Shown here: piece after piece, positions 1 to 8,533 of the stretch | Position numbering within the stretch: the stretch's first letter is position 1 | How the letters are laid out: every line of letters starts with the position of its first letter | Assembly: GCA_020346225.1 (NCBI GenBank) | Contig: CP070777.1 | Location: 914,083-950,345, forward strand | Length of the DNA stretch: 36,263 nt | Source: Candidatus Zixiibacteriota bacterium | Lineage (GTDB): Bacteria > Zixibacteria > MSB-5A5 > GN15 > FEB-12 | Direction: 5' to 3' | Notes under the pieces: generated by a model | The model's database searches: none | Told to the model about the DNA's origin: nothing | The model's input: the letters and a program-made list of their open reading frames with translations, nothing else | Program-made: the position numbers and the translations under genes

Positions 1-400
1 CTGTATAATCTTCCTGGCCGACCTCATGCGGCACATCAAACTGCCGATGGAGCTTGAGTTTGTATCGGCGGCTTCATATCGCAAGGGAATATCCAGGGAG
101 GACGATATCGTAATTGGCGGCGGCGTCGAGGTACCCCTCAAAGATCGTCATGTCCTCCTGGTTGAGGGGGTGGTGGATTCGGCGCGAACGGTGTCTACCG
201 TTCTGACCCGGCTCCAGAAGGAGAACCCGGCCTCGATAGAGCTGGTGGCCCTGCTGGACAAGCCGAGCAGCCACCGGACTCGGGTAGGGATCAAGTATCG
301 CGGGTTCGCGATCGGTAATGAATTTGTAATCGGTTACGGTCTGGATAATACGCAGCGGTACCGCAATCTGCCTTTTGTGGGGCGCCTCGTTGACGAATAA
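1..400 (+). CDS. hpt: Hypoxanthine phosphoribosyltransferase, 5' end outside window
   Basis: Purine salvage enzyme converting hypoxanthine or guanine plus PRPP to IMP or GMP in the cytoplasm. The frame is open from base 2 (reads CIIFLADLMRH), so the start lies upstream of the window; about 133 residues are visible. Family marks are the PRPP-loop segment 'VLLVEGVVDSARTV', then 'LLDKPSSHR', and the C-terminal 'FVIGYGLDNTQRYRNLPFVG', which is typical of bacterial Hpt. The PRPP loop is unusual: the usual E-D-x-x-D-T/S-G reads E-G-V-V-D-S-A, so the second acidic residue and the glycine are replaced while the catalytic-base aspartate is kept. It is followed 89 bp later by ftsH, the very common hpt-ftsH order. 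Family assignment is secure; the effect of the loop changes is unknown. Confidence 0.93.
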   Translation, partial: CIIFLADLMRHIKLPMELEFVSAASYRKGISREDDIVIGGGVEVPLKDRHVLLVEGVVDSARTVSTVLTRLQKENPASIELVALLDKPSSHRTRVGIKYRGFAIGNEFVIGYGLDNTQRYRNLPFVGRLVDE

Positions 401-425
401 GAATCGCAGTATCCGGGCGATAATC

Positions 426-455
426 TTGAATCAATTGTTGCTCTGGACGTATAAT
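426..455 (+). promoter_or_regulatory. Candidate sigma-70-type promoter for ftsH
   Basis: A perfect TATAAT at 450-455 is preceded at 18 bp by TTGAAT (426-431). It lies in the hpt-ftsH gap, 34 bp ahead of the ftsH GTG start. No experimental support; the -35 matches consensus at four of six positions. Confidence 0.45.
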
Positions 456-489
456 CAGAGCCGGAGATAACGACGAATACGGAGTACGG

Positions 490-2451
490 GTGACCAATCC
501 AGAGAACAACAATAGACGCCGACCCGGTCCGGGCGGCGGTCGTGATGATGGCCAGAAGCCGCCCCCCAAGCTGTGGGGGTCGGGACGATCGCTCATTTTC
601 TGGCTGGCACTGATCCTGTTGGTGTTTCTGACCTACCGGTATTTTGCCGGTTTTGATCAGGACATGGTCGAGATCACTTACACTGAGTTCATTGCTGAAA
701 TAGACCTCGAGAATGTCTCCGAGGTGACATTTTCTGATCGTGAAGTGGAAGGTGAGTTGATCTCACCAAAGACCTTTGCCTCGTCGCGGTCCACCGAGCC
801 GGCGACCAAGTTTCGGTCTCGGATCCCGTTTGCCGACCTCAACTACGAGTTGATCCACCGGCTGGAAGACAAGGGGGTCAAAATAACGGCCCGGGTCGAC
901 GGCCCGGATTTCTTTTCGATCCTGATATCTATCGCTCCCTGGCTGATACTGATCCTCATATGGATTTTCTTCCTGCGGCAGATGCAGGGCGGTGGCGGCG
1001 CCCGAGGATTGTTTTCATTCGGAAAAAGCAAAGCGAAACTCCTCACCGACGAACGCCCCCGGGTGAATTTCACCGATGTCGCCGGGGCCGAAGAAGCCAA
1101 AGAAGAGTTGCAGGAGATTATCGAGTTCCTCCGGGAGCCGGGCAAGTTTCAGAAGCTCGGCGGCAAGATTCCCAAAGGCGCCCTGCTTCTGGGGCCTCCC
1201 GGAACCGGCAAGACCCTTCTGGCCCGCGCCGTGGCCGGTGAAGCCGGCGTGCCCTTCTTCTCGATGTCTGGCTCTGATTTCGTCGAGATGTTCGTCGGCG
1301 TTGGCGCCAGTCGCGTTCGCGATTTGTTCGACCAGGGAAAGAAAAACGCGCCGTGTATTATATTCATCGACGAAATCGACGCCGTCGGCCGCCATCGCGG
1401 CGCCGGACTCGGCGGCGGACACGATGAACGTGAGCAGACCCTCAATCAACTACTCGTAGAGATGGACGGCTTTGAATCAAACGAGGGCGTCATCCTTATC
1501 GCCGCCACCAACCGGCCCGATGTTCTCGACCCGGCCCTGCTCAGACCCGGTCGCTTCGACCGCCAGATCGTCGTCCCCACCCCCGATGTCAAGGGCCGCG
1601 AAGGTATTCTTAACGTGCATGTCCGCAAGATAAAAATCGCCGACGATGTTGACCTGCCCATTCTCGCCCGGGGTACCCCCGGCATGTCCGGTGCCGACCT
1701 CGCCAACATGGTTAACGAAGCCGCCCTGCTCGCCTCGCGCAAAGACCGCGAAGCCGTCACCATGGAAGACTTCGAGGAGGCCAAGGATAAGGTGATGATG
1801 GGCTCGGCCCGAAAGTCCCTGGTTATCAGCGACGAGGAGAAGAAGGTTATTGCTTACCATGAGGCCGGGCACACTCTCGTGGCCAAGTTCCTCCCCAAAG
1901 CCGACCCGATCCACAAGGTGACTATTATCCCGCGCGGCATGGCTCTGGGCGTGACCCAGTCCCTGCCGGTGGACGAGCGTCATACCCATTCGCGGGATTA
2001 TCTCGAAACGGTTCTGGCCGTGTTGATGGGCGGCCGGGTGGCCGAACTGATTGTCTTCGACCAGCTCGATACCGGCGCCGGCAACGACCTCGAACGGGCC
2101 ACCAAGCTGGCCCGCAAGATGGTCTGCAACTGGGGCATGTCGGACAAAGTCGGCCCCGTTACCTTCGGCAAAACCGAAGAGCATATCTTCCTCGGCCGTG
2201 AGATACAGCAACACCAGGACTATTCTGAGGCAACCGCTATCGTTATCGACGAAGAGGTTCGGGCTTTCATAGAGAGCGCCGAAGAGACGGCCAGAGGGAT
2301 CCTGACTGAAAACGTCGATAAGCTGCATGAGCTCGCCAAAGCCCTTCTCGAGAGAGAGATCGTCGACAGCAAGGAAGTTGATGAGATTATCGGGCGGGCC
2401 GCGGGCGATGTGGAACCCAGAGAACAGCCAACCCCGACTCCCAAGAAGTAA
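490..2451 (+). CDS. ftsH: ATP-dependent zinc metalloprotease FtsH
   Basis: Membrane-anchored AAA+ protease that extracts and degrades misfolded membrane proteins and short-lived cytosolic regulators; it works as a hexamer on the cytoplasmic face of the inner membrane. The 653 residues show a Pro/Gly-rich basic N-terminus, TM1 (about 33-50), a periplasmic segment, TM2 (about 142-161), Walker A GPPGTGKT (235-242), Walker B IIFIDEID (290-297), the second region of homology ending in RPGRFDR, and the zinc motif HEAGH (457-461), with '[11 protein letters not shown]' further on supplying the third ligand. Length is normal for the family. The start is GTG, with GGAG at 481-484 five bases upstream. 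In many bacteria folP follows ftsH directly; here two reverse-strand genes intervene. Nothing suggests loss of function. Confidence 0.97.
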   Translation: MTNPENNNRRRPGPGGGRDDGQKPPPKLWGSGRSLIFWLALILLVFLTYRYFAGFDQDMVEITYTEFIAEIDLENVSEVTFSDREVEGELISPKTFASSRSTEPATKFRSRIPFADLNYELIHRLEDKGVKITARVDGPDFFSILISIAPWLILILIWIFFLRQMQGGGGARGLFSFGKSKAKLLTDERPRVNFTDVAGAEEAKEELQEIIEFLREPGKFQKLGGKIPKGALLLGPPGTGKTLLARAVAGEAGVPFFSMSGSDFVEMFVGVGASRVRDLFDQGKKNAPCIIFIDEIDAVGRHRGAGLGGGHDEREQTLNQLLVEMDGFESNEGVILIAATNRPDVLDPALLRPGRFDRQIVVPTPDVKGREGILNVHVRKIKIADDVDLPILARGTPGMSGADLANMVNEAALLASRKDREAVTMEDFEEAKDKVMMGSARKSLVISDEEKKVIAYHEAGHTLVAKFLPKADPIHKVTIIPRGMALGVTQSLPVDERHTHSRDYLETVLAVLMGGRVAELIVFDQLDTGAGNDLERATKLARKMVCNWGMSDKVGPVTFGKTEEHIFLGREIQQHQDYSEATAIVIDEEVRAFIESAEETARGILTENVDKLHELAKALLEREIVDSKEVDEIIGRAAGDVEPREQPTPTPKK

Positions 2452-2481
2452 GGGGCAACCCGCCAGCGCCGGTCTTCGCCT

Positions 2482-2536
2482 AATTCTTGCCAAAGAATCA
2501 GCCCCGCCCGACGGATAGCCGCGTTGCAGCGGGGCT
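2482..2536. terminator. Candidate bidirectional terminator hairpins between convergent genes
   Basis: Two inverted repeats lie between the ends of ftsH (+) and the propeller-dockerin gene (-). ATTCTT/AAGAAT (2483-2488/2493-2498, 4-nt loop) is followed by AGCCCCGC/GCGGGGCT (2500-2507/2529-2536, 21-nt loop). Downstream on the + strand the sequence is T-rich but has no clean T-run, so an intrinsic terminator is plausible rather than certain. Confidence 0.4.
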
Positions 2537-2568
2537 TCTCATACAATCTATTTAGATTTGCCCGGATC

Positions 2569-4923
2569 TTACTCGGCGCAATCCGGTGGCGCGGCGCCTT
2601 CCAGCCAGATGTAGTCAACCAGAAAGATCAGGTCTTCGGCGTCTGCCTGACCGTCGTCGTTGACATCCACTTCACCAGGGCAGACAGGGTCGTTCCCACC
2701 TGCAAAAAGCCAGTCAACCAGGTAGATGACGTCGATCGCAGTAACCAGATCACCCTCATCGTAATTCATATTGCCCCTCTTGCCGTTACAGCAGCCGATT
2801 TCCAGCTTGATAATAAAAGCATCACGGGTGCCGCGTAGCCACTGCTGAATGGGGTCCATTAGCGGGAAATCGTTCGATAACGTGTAACCGGTTATGTATA
2901 CGTCTCGGTTATCATCCACCTGCAGGGTCCGGGCATAGTCCGTAGAATCGCCACCGAAGTACGTGCTGAATTCCAGCTCGTCGCCGGAGCTGCTGACTCT
3001 ACTGATAATAGCGTCCATCACGTCGTCGGTCATAAGGCTGTCGATAGGGTTGACCAGAGGAAAATCCGGGGAGTTGGTTGCCCCGACCACGAAGGCGTTA
3101 CCATAGCGGTCGATTTTTATACCTGCGGGATGCTCGTCGTCGCTGCCGCCGAGGTAACTGCTATACTCGAGGGAGGCACCCGAAGGATTTACCTTGCTTA
3201 CGAAAAGGTCAAGGCCGAACGTCGAGCCTCCAGTGAACACCGGCTGAAAAGCGTTAACGATGGGAAAATCGGGGGATACTGTTCCGCCCGTGACATAAGC
3301 GCATCCGCTGGCATCAATATCTATGCCTGTGCCAAAGTCGCCCTCGCTGCCTCCGAGAAAACTGCTGTATATCAGTCCGTTCCCCTGGTTGTTGAGTTTC
3401 GTCACAAAGGCGTCTGTGGACTCCATGGACGGATCAAAGCCGCCTACCACCGGAAAATCCTGCGAATACGTATGACCGGTAAGATACACGCAGCCATTGT
3501 CATCTACTACCAGGGCTTTGCTTTCGTCGTCCTGAACCCCCCCCAAATACGTGCTGTACAGCAAGGCGTCTCCGGCAACGCTGAATTTGCTCACCGTGAT
3601 ATCCTTGGTGCCGTTGCTGGGGGAGATCTGAAATGGATCCACCACGGGGAAATCTTCCGAATATGTAACCGTCGACACGTACGCGTTACAATTCTGATCA
3701 ACGTCGATAGCGTTACCGAACTCGTCCTCGATCCCACCAAGGAAGGTGCTGAAGACCAGAACGTCGCCAGTGCTCGAAATTTTGGCGACGATGGCATCTG
3801 AGAGACCGTCCAGGCTGTTGTCAAACGCATTAACAGTCGGGAAATCCGGCGATTGGGTTCGCGCCGCGATATAGACGTTGCCGAAATGATCCAGCGTTAT
3901 GCGCGGGTTCTCATCCTGTGCTGAGCCGCCGAAGTAAGTGCTGAAGAGCAGGGTGCTGTTTTCCGGGGATATCTTGCTTACGAACAGGTCCATCTCGCCG
4001 GCCAGTGCGTCCTGGAAAGAAACCGCCGTCGGAAAATCCGTCGAGTTGGTCATGCCTACCAGGTAGGCGTTGCCCGCATCATCGACCCTAGCGCCCCAGC
4101 CGTAGTCGCTGCGCGTTCCCCCCAGAAATGAGCTGAATATGATTACCGGGTCGATCACGAGCGGCAAATCACTGCTGTACGCCTGGTCTACCTCAAAGCC
4201 GAACGTATCGTGCGATATGACCGTGTATGCACCGCTGATTTCAGTATAAACCCCGCTATCCTCCACCTGGTAGATAGTCGGCGCCAGCTCCGTAACCTGT
4301 CCCCAAATGGTCTCCAGCACCAGTTCACCGGCTTCATTCACCGAGAGGGACTCGATGCCTTCATACTGCACCTGAATCTGGGATACATCCGCCCCCGGCG
4401 CGACCACGAAGTCATACTCGATACCCTCCGACTGACCGTAATACCTCAGATCAATACCCGGATAGACATTGCGGTAAACGATTCCGGCATAGTTGCCAAC
4501 GTTGGTCCTCCACTTCTCCTGATCGTTTCCCAGGAAATAGTTGCACTTATAATCCAGAAGCTCCTTACCGACGAGATTGACCGAGGCATTCGCCCCCACG
4601 AACGAAGCCTTGATCATGAGATATTCGACCGAACCAGGGGAGGCGTCGAGGTCCTCGAGCGGATGGCTGTCGCCCCGCGGGGAGTGTGCTTTAATTCTCA
4701 CCAACTGGTAATACGGTCCGTCAATAGTGAACCAGACCGTGGCCCCCTCGCCGCTGGCGCGGAACTTAATATCATTACCCCACTGCCCCTCGTTCTTGGT
4801 AAATGTCGGCGGGAAATTACCGATCAGATCCTGCGCAGGTTCCGATCGCACCGTCCCCGGTAACATCGCCGCCGCAGCCGTTGCCATAAGCAACGTGCCG
4901 ATTGCAACTAACTTCGATAGCAT
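2569..4923 (-). CDS. Secreted seven-repeat SBBP beta-propeller protein with C-terminal dockerin
   Basis: Exported protein of unknown role, probably a cell-surface or extracellular adhesin or binding protein. The 784 residues start with a signal peptide (about 1-28), then a conserved N-terminal domain (about 35-255, beginning 'FTKNEGQWGNDIKFRA'), then seven SBBP repeats whose 'FSTYLGG'-like starts fall at about residues 263, 327, 391, 456, 519, 586 and 652, i.e. every 63-67 residues, with the recurrent 'G.aYvtG.T.S.DFP' strand. The C-terminus (about 710-784) is a type I dockerin-like domain with two calcium-loop repeats (YDEGD, DVNDDGQAD) and four cysteines. RBS GGAGGG (4933-4938) lies 9 nt from ATG. 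It lies 118 bp downstream of a paralogue on the same strand and convergent with ftsH. Ligand and substrate are not predictable from sequence. Confidence 0.88.
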   Translation of the reverse strand: MLSKLVAIGTLLMATAAAAMLPGTVRSEPAQDLIGNFPPTFTKNEGQWGNDIKFRASGEGATVWFTIDGPYYQLVRIKAHSPRGDSHPLEDLDASPGSVEYLMIKASFVGANASVNLVGKELLDYKCNYFLGNDQEKWRTNVGNYAGIVYRNVYPGIDLRYYGQSEGIEYDFVVAPGADVSQIQVQYEGIESLSVNEAGELVLETIWGQVTELAPTIYQVEDSGVYTEISGAYTVISHDTFGFEVDQAYSSDLPLVIDPVIIFSSFLGGTRSDYGWGARVDDAGNAYLVGMTNSTDFPTAVSFQDALAGEMDLFVSKISPENSTLLFSTYFGGSAQDENPRITLDHFGNVYIAARTQSPDFPTVNAFDNSLDGLSDAIVAKISSTGDVLVFSTFLGGIEDEFGNAIDVDQNCNAYVSTVTYSEDFPVVDPFQISPSNGTKDITVSKFSVAGDALLYSTYLGGVQDDESKALVVDDNGCVYLTGHTYSQDFPVVGGFDPSMESTDAFVTKLNNQGNGLIYSSFLGGSEGDFGTGIDIDASGCAYVTGGTVSPDFPIVNAFQPVFTGGSTFGLDLFVSKVNPSGASLEYSSYLGGSDDEHPAGIKIDRYGNAFVVGATNSPDFPLVNPIDSLMTDDVMDAIISRVSSSGDELEFSTYFGGDSTDYARTLQVDDNRDVYITGYTLSNDFPLMDPIQQWLRGTRDAFIIKLEIGCCNGKRGNMNYDEGDLVTAIDVIYLVDWLFAGGNDPVCPGEVDVNDDGQADAEDLIFLVDYIWLEGAAPPDCAE

Positions 4924-5041
4924 GGCTGACTTCCCTCCAGACGCCTTGAGCTCGGCGTAGTAGACTTGGGTATATAAGAAACCGTTACTTTATTCATTAG
5001 AAGAAACCATCCGGCGATTCGCCGTCGCCGCCGCGCCCACC

Positions 5042-7369
5042 TTAATGGCACGGTACCGGCAGCGGCCCGCTCAAGTAGAGCAGGTCCACTATAAAAATCA
5101 AATCCTCCACTGTTACTATTCCGTCGCCGTTGACGTCGGCTTCGTCCACGCAGGGCGGCGGCGGGCCCTCTAGGAAGATCCACTCCACAGCGTACACCAG
5201 GTCGAGGACATTCAGAACATCATCAGCATCACCGTTGTAGTTCCCGGTCAGGTTCCGGCAACAGGTGGGTCCCACCTTGGCCGTGAATCCGTCACGGGTG
5301 CCCAGGCGCTGCGCCTGGTATGCACTCATTGTCGGAAAATCCTGCGAAAGAGTGTACCCCGTGATATAGACGCTGCCGGAGGGATCAAAAGCCACTGTTC
5401 TCCCGATATCGGAAAGACTCCCGCCCAGCAGTGTGCTGAATACCAGACTGTCGCCCGAACCCGCCATCTGGGTGACAAAAGCGTCGACTTCTCCGGAGTG
5501 CCCCGCTCCGGCCATGGCGTACGTGGGAAAATCCACCGAGTAGGTTCCGCCTGTCAAATAGACGTTGCCGTCGGCGTCCACGGCCATCCCGTAGCCGAAA
5601 TCGTCGTCCGCCCCGCCCAGGTAGGTGCTGTATCCAAGCGATTGCCCCGAGCTGCTGAGCTTGGCCACGAAGAGGTCGGTGCCTATGTGACTTCCACCGG
5701 CATAATCCGGCTGGATCGCGTTCGCGGTCGGGAAATCGTCACTTTCCGTATCGCCGCAGACATAGATGTTATTGTCCGCATCGGTGGCGATGCTCTTGCA
5801 CCAATCGTTGCTGCTGCCGCCCAGGTAAGTGCTGTATATCAGATCGTCTCCCGCCTCGCTGAACCTGGCCACAAAGCCGTCACAGAAGCCATCCAGACTG
5901 CCATACAGCGGATTGACGACCGGGAAATCTCTCGAATATGTCTCACCGCTCAAACAGGGTCGGCCGAGCTGGTCCAGCCCGATGCCCCGGGCGGCATCGT
6001 CCTTGGAGCCGCCGAGATACGTGCTGAACACCAGCTGATCACCGCCCGCCGTGAACTTGGTCAAATACGCGTCCGAACCACCTGCCAGCTCCCCGCTCCA
6101 GGCCGACGCTGTGGGGAAATTGGACGATTCCGTTATCCCGACAACATACGCGCTGCCGGCGACATCCACCGCTATTCCGGTGGCCCACTCGTCGGAGGTG
6201 CCGCCGAGAAAGGAAGCATATACAATCGCGTCGCCTCCGGGGCCGAGCTTCGCCACAAAAGCGTCACTGGCGCCGTTCAGGGTGCCGGAGTAGCCGTTGA
6301 CCACGGGAAAGTCCGGCGATGAAGTGCGCCCGGCCACGTACACGTTGCCCAAATCGTCAAGTGTCAGACGGGGATTTTCTTCCCGGCCCATCCCGCCCAG
6401 GTAGGTGCTGAAAATCAGCGCATCGCCCGACGGTGCCAGCTTGGATACGAATATATCGCAATCCCCGGCACATTCCTCCTGCAGGGCTGCCACGGTTGGA
6501 AAATCGGCCGAGTAGGTCAGGCCCGAAACATGCGCGCAGCCCTCGTCGTCCACCGCCATGCCCCAGGCATAGTCGCTGCCGCTGCCCCCGAGATAGGTGC
6601 TGTAATGGAGCGAAGGATCGATAACGAGAACCCGTTGCGTGTCGTATTCTTCCTCGACGCAAAAACCGAAGCTGTTTTCGGAAAGCAGCCGGTAGCTGCC
6701 GTCAACCGCTCGTGGTCCGGCCCCGGTCACCTGGTACAACAATGGCCGGCGTTCGGTGACCGCGCCCCATTTCGTTTCGATAATGAGTTCACCGTCACCG
6801 CTTACGCGCAGCCGCTCGGCTCCCTCGTAGCGAATGCGAATCCGGGCCGGGTCACCGCCCGGGAGCACAATGAAGTCGTACTTGATTTCTCCGTCACATC
6901 CGTAGTACCGTAGATTCGTATTCGGGTAAATCTCGCGATAGACAATCGCCTCGTAGTTGGCCACGCCCGTCCGCCACCGGCTCGGATCGTTGCCGACAAA
7001 GTAATTGCACACGTAATCCATTTTGTGTTCGCCGATGATCAGGACATCCGGGTTGGCACCGACAAACGTGGCCCTGATCATAAGACATCGGCCGGCCGGA
7101 CCTTCGAAACTCCCTGTTCCGAGCGGCCCTTCGCCGGGCATACTCTTCACGAACTGATAGTAAGCCCCCTCCTGAGCAAACCACATCGTGGCGCCGTCCG
7201 CACCGGCGCGAAATTTGATTTGATTTTCCCACTGTCCTTGGTTCTCAGTGAAGACGAAATGGCTGGCGGCCCGGGCAGTTTCGGCGGTTAACGGCCCTGC
7301 ATCCTGCGAAAAGGCGGTTTGGAAGATAAGCATGACCAGACTGCAGGTGAGGAGATGCTTCACTGGCAT
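5042..7369 (-). CDS. Secreted seven-repeat SBBP beta-propeller protein with C-terminal dockerin (paralogue)
   Basis: Close paralogue of the next gene downstream, with the same architecture over 775 residues. It has a signal peptide (about 1-21, cleavage near 'AFSQDA'), an N-terminal conserved domain (about 36-250, 'FTENQGQWENQIKFRA'), and seven SBBP repeats starting near residues 256, 320, 384, 448, 512, 580 and 644. A Cys-Cys pair (703-704) leads into the dockerin-like tail, with calcium loops 'YNGDADDVLN' and 'DVNGDGIVTVED'. An SD-like GGAG (in 7381-7387 on the opposite strand) precedes the ATG by about 11 nt. It is probably exported and folded as a seven-bladed propeller. It probably arose with its neighbour by tandem duplication followed by considerable divergence. 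No cohesin gene is present in this window. Confidence 0.88.
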   Translation of the reverse strand: MPVKHLLTCSLVMLIFQTAFSQDAGPLTAETARAASHFVFTENQGQWENQIKFRAGADGATMWFAQEGAYYQFVKSMPGEGPLGTGSFEGPAGRCLMIRATFVGANPDVLIIGEHKMDYVCNYFVGNDPSRWRTGVANYEAIVYREIYPNTNLRYYGCDGEIKYDFIVLPGGDPARIRIRYEGAERLRVSGDGELIIETKWGAVTERRPLLYQVTGAGPRAVDGSYRLLSENSFGFCVEEEYDTQRVLVIDPSLHYSTYLGGSGSDYAWGMAVDDEGCAHVSGLTYSADFPTVAALQEECAGDCDIFVSKLAPSGDALIFSTYLGGMGREENPRLTLDDLGNVYVAGRTSSPDFPVVNGYSGTLNGASDAFVAKLGPGGDAIVYASFLGGTSDEWATGIAVDVAGSAYVVGITESSNFPTASAWSGELAGGSDAYLTKFTAGGDQLVFSTYLGGSKDDAARGIGLDQLGRPCLSGETYSRDFPVVNPLYGSLDGFCDGFVARFSEAGDDLIYSTYLGGSSNDWCKSIATDADNNIYVCGDTESDDFPTANAIQPDYAGGSHIGTDLFVAKLSSSGQSLGYSTYLGGADDDFGYGMAVDADGNVYLTGGTYSVDFPTYAMAGAGHSGEVDAFVTQMAGSGDSLVFSTLLGGSLSDIGRTVAFDPSGSVYITGYTLSQDFPTMSAYQAQRLGTRDGFTAKVGPTCCRNLTGNYNGDADDVLNVLDLVYAVEWIFLEGPPPPCVDEADVNGDGIVTVEDLIFIVDLLYLSGPLPVPCH

Positions 7370-7660
7370 GTTATATTTGTCTCCAGGTCAATATGATAGG
7401 TACTGTCAATATTGCTGCGGTATTCTACACGGGGGGTACGACACCCGATATAACAGTATAGTCCCGGCCACCCCTTTTGTCAAGACAAAATGGCTTCGAA
7501 ATGGCCACGTTTGCGGCCTCGTTTCGCTCTGGGCCGCCCCACCCTCCCGCCTGCCTATTCTCCCGTCCCAAACCTTCGTTTCAGACAATATCTCTTGCCT
7601 CAACAGCCGTTTAGGGTTATATAATCCTTAGGGAGTCGTTTTCATAAGGTGTTGTTTTAG
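7370..7660. other. Divergent intergenic region with a 7-bp inverted repeat
   Basis: This 291-bp gap separates the reverse-strand propeller gene from folP and must hold promoters for both. A perfect inverted repeat TTTTGTC-AA-GACAAAA lies at 7475-7490. With only two bases between arms it suits a protein-binding dyad better than an RNA hairpin. A weak -10-like TAGAAT for the reverse gene lies at 7422-7427. No small ORF of convincing quality and no RNA gene was seen. Confidence 0.45.
7595..7625 (+). promoter_or_regulatory. Candidate promoter for folP-cdaA
   Basis: A perfect TATAAT at 7620-7625 is preceded by TTGCCT (7595-7600) at a rather long 19-bp spacing. The -10 is 36 bp before the folP start; the RBS-like AAGGT is at 7646-7650. 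Confidence 0.4.
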
Positions 7661-8533
7661 ATGACGTTAACAGACCAGAAGAATCATGAGCGCGCTATTC
7701 GTCTTGCTTCCGGCGGCCGGCTGCCCCTGTCGCATACCCTGGTTATGGGCGTTCTCAACGTCACTCCGGATTCCTTTTCTGACGGCGGTATATTCCGCGA
7801 GCCTGCCCGTGCCGTCGAGCACGCTCTGGCCATGGAGCGGCAGGGAGCTGACATTATCGATGTCGGCGGTGAATCCACCCGTCCCGGAGCCGACCCGGTG
7901 CCGGCCGGCGAGGAGATCCGGCGTGTGATACCCGTCATTGAAGGCATTCGCCGGACCTCGAGCGTGCCCCTGTCCATCGACACCTTTAAGGCGGCCACGG
8001 CGCGCGCCGCTCTCGACGCCGGAGCCGATATCGTCAATGACATCTCCGCGCTGCGCTTCGACGAGGCGATGGCCGAACTGCTCGCGTCGAGGCAGGTGCC
8101 GGTGATTCTTATGCACATGCTCGGAACGCCGCGAACGATGCAAATAGCCCCGTCCTACGAGAACTGTGTCGCCGAGATCACCGAGTTCTTCAAAGAGCGC
8201 CTGCGCTACTGCGACAGCCGTGGCATCGACCGGGAACGCGTCATACTCGACCCCGGCATCGGATTCGGTAAACGGCTTCAGGATAATCTCGATATTCTTG
8301 CCAATCTCAGGGAATTCAAGAAACTCGGCCAGACTTTGTTGACAGGCACCTCGCGAAAATCGTTCATTAACAAGGTCAACCCGTCCGATGGTCCGGCCAG
8401 TGCCCGGCTCGGCGGGTCGATAGCTTCCATGATCACCGCCGCTTTTGGCGGCGCCGATATCGTCAGGGTGCACGATGTTGCCGAGACGGTTGAAGCGCTC
8501 AAGGTCGCCCGGGCGATAAGGAAGAGGCAATGA
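7661..8533 (+). CDS. folP: Dihydropteroate synthase
   Basis: Folate biosynthesis enzyme that condenses dihydropterin pyrophosphate with p-aminobenzoate to dihydropteroate in the cytoplasm; it is the target of sulfonamides. At 290 residues it is normal length for a TIM-barrel DHPS. Signature segments are 'MGVLNVTPDSFSDGG', 'GADIIDVGGESTRPGA', 'SIDTFKAATARAALDAGADI' with 'VNDIS', 'LDPGIGFGK', 'LTGTSRKSFI' and the terminal 'VHDVAE'. All expected substrate-binding motifs are present. The ATG has AAGGT about 10 nt upstream. The stop codon overlaps the start of cdaA (ATGA), so the two are translationally coupled. In many genomes folP follows ftsH directly; here it is separated by about 5.2 kb carrying two reverse-strand genes. 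Confidence 0.96.
   Translation: MTLTDQKNHERAIRLASGGRLPLSHTLVMGVLNVTPDSFSDGGIFREPARAVEHALAMERQGADIIDVGGESTRPGADPVPAGEEIRRVIPVIEGIRRTSSVPLSIDTFKAATARAALDAGADIVNDISALRFDEAMAELLASRQVPVILMHMLGTPRTMQIAPSYENCVAEITEFFKERLRYCDSRGIDRERVILDPGIGFGKRLQDNLDILANLREFKKLGQTLLTGTSRKSFINKVNPSDGPASARLGGSIASMITAAFGGADIVRVHDVAETVEALKVARAIRKRQ

Noticed and set aside
1477-2493. 338-residue reverse open frame across ftsH
   Set aside because: Shadow of a GC-rich gene; no family motif, and ftsH on the other strand is unmistakable.
2820-6620. Regularly spaced similar DNA segments suggestive of a repeat array or CRISPR
   Set aside because: They are the coding repeats of the SBBP blades at about 192-bp period with diverged sequence; no identical direct repeats with short unique spacers.
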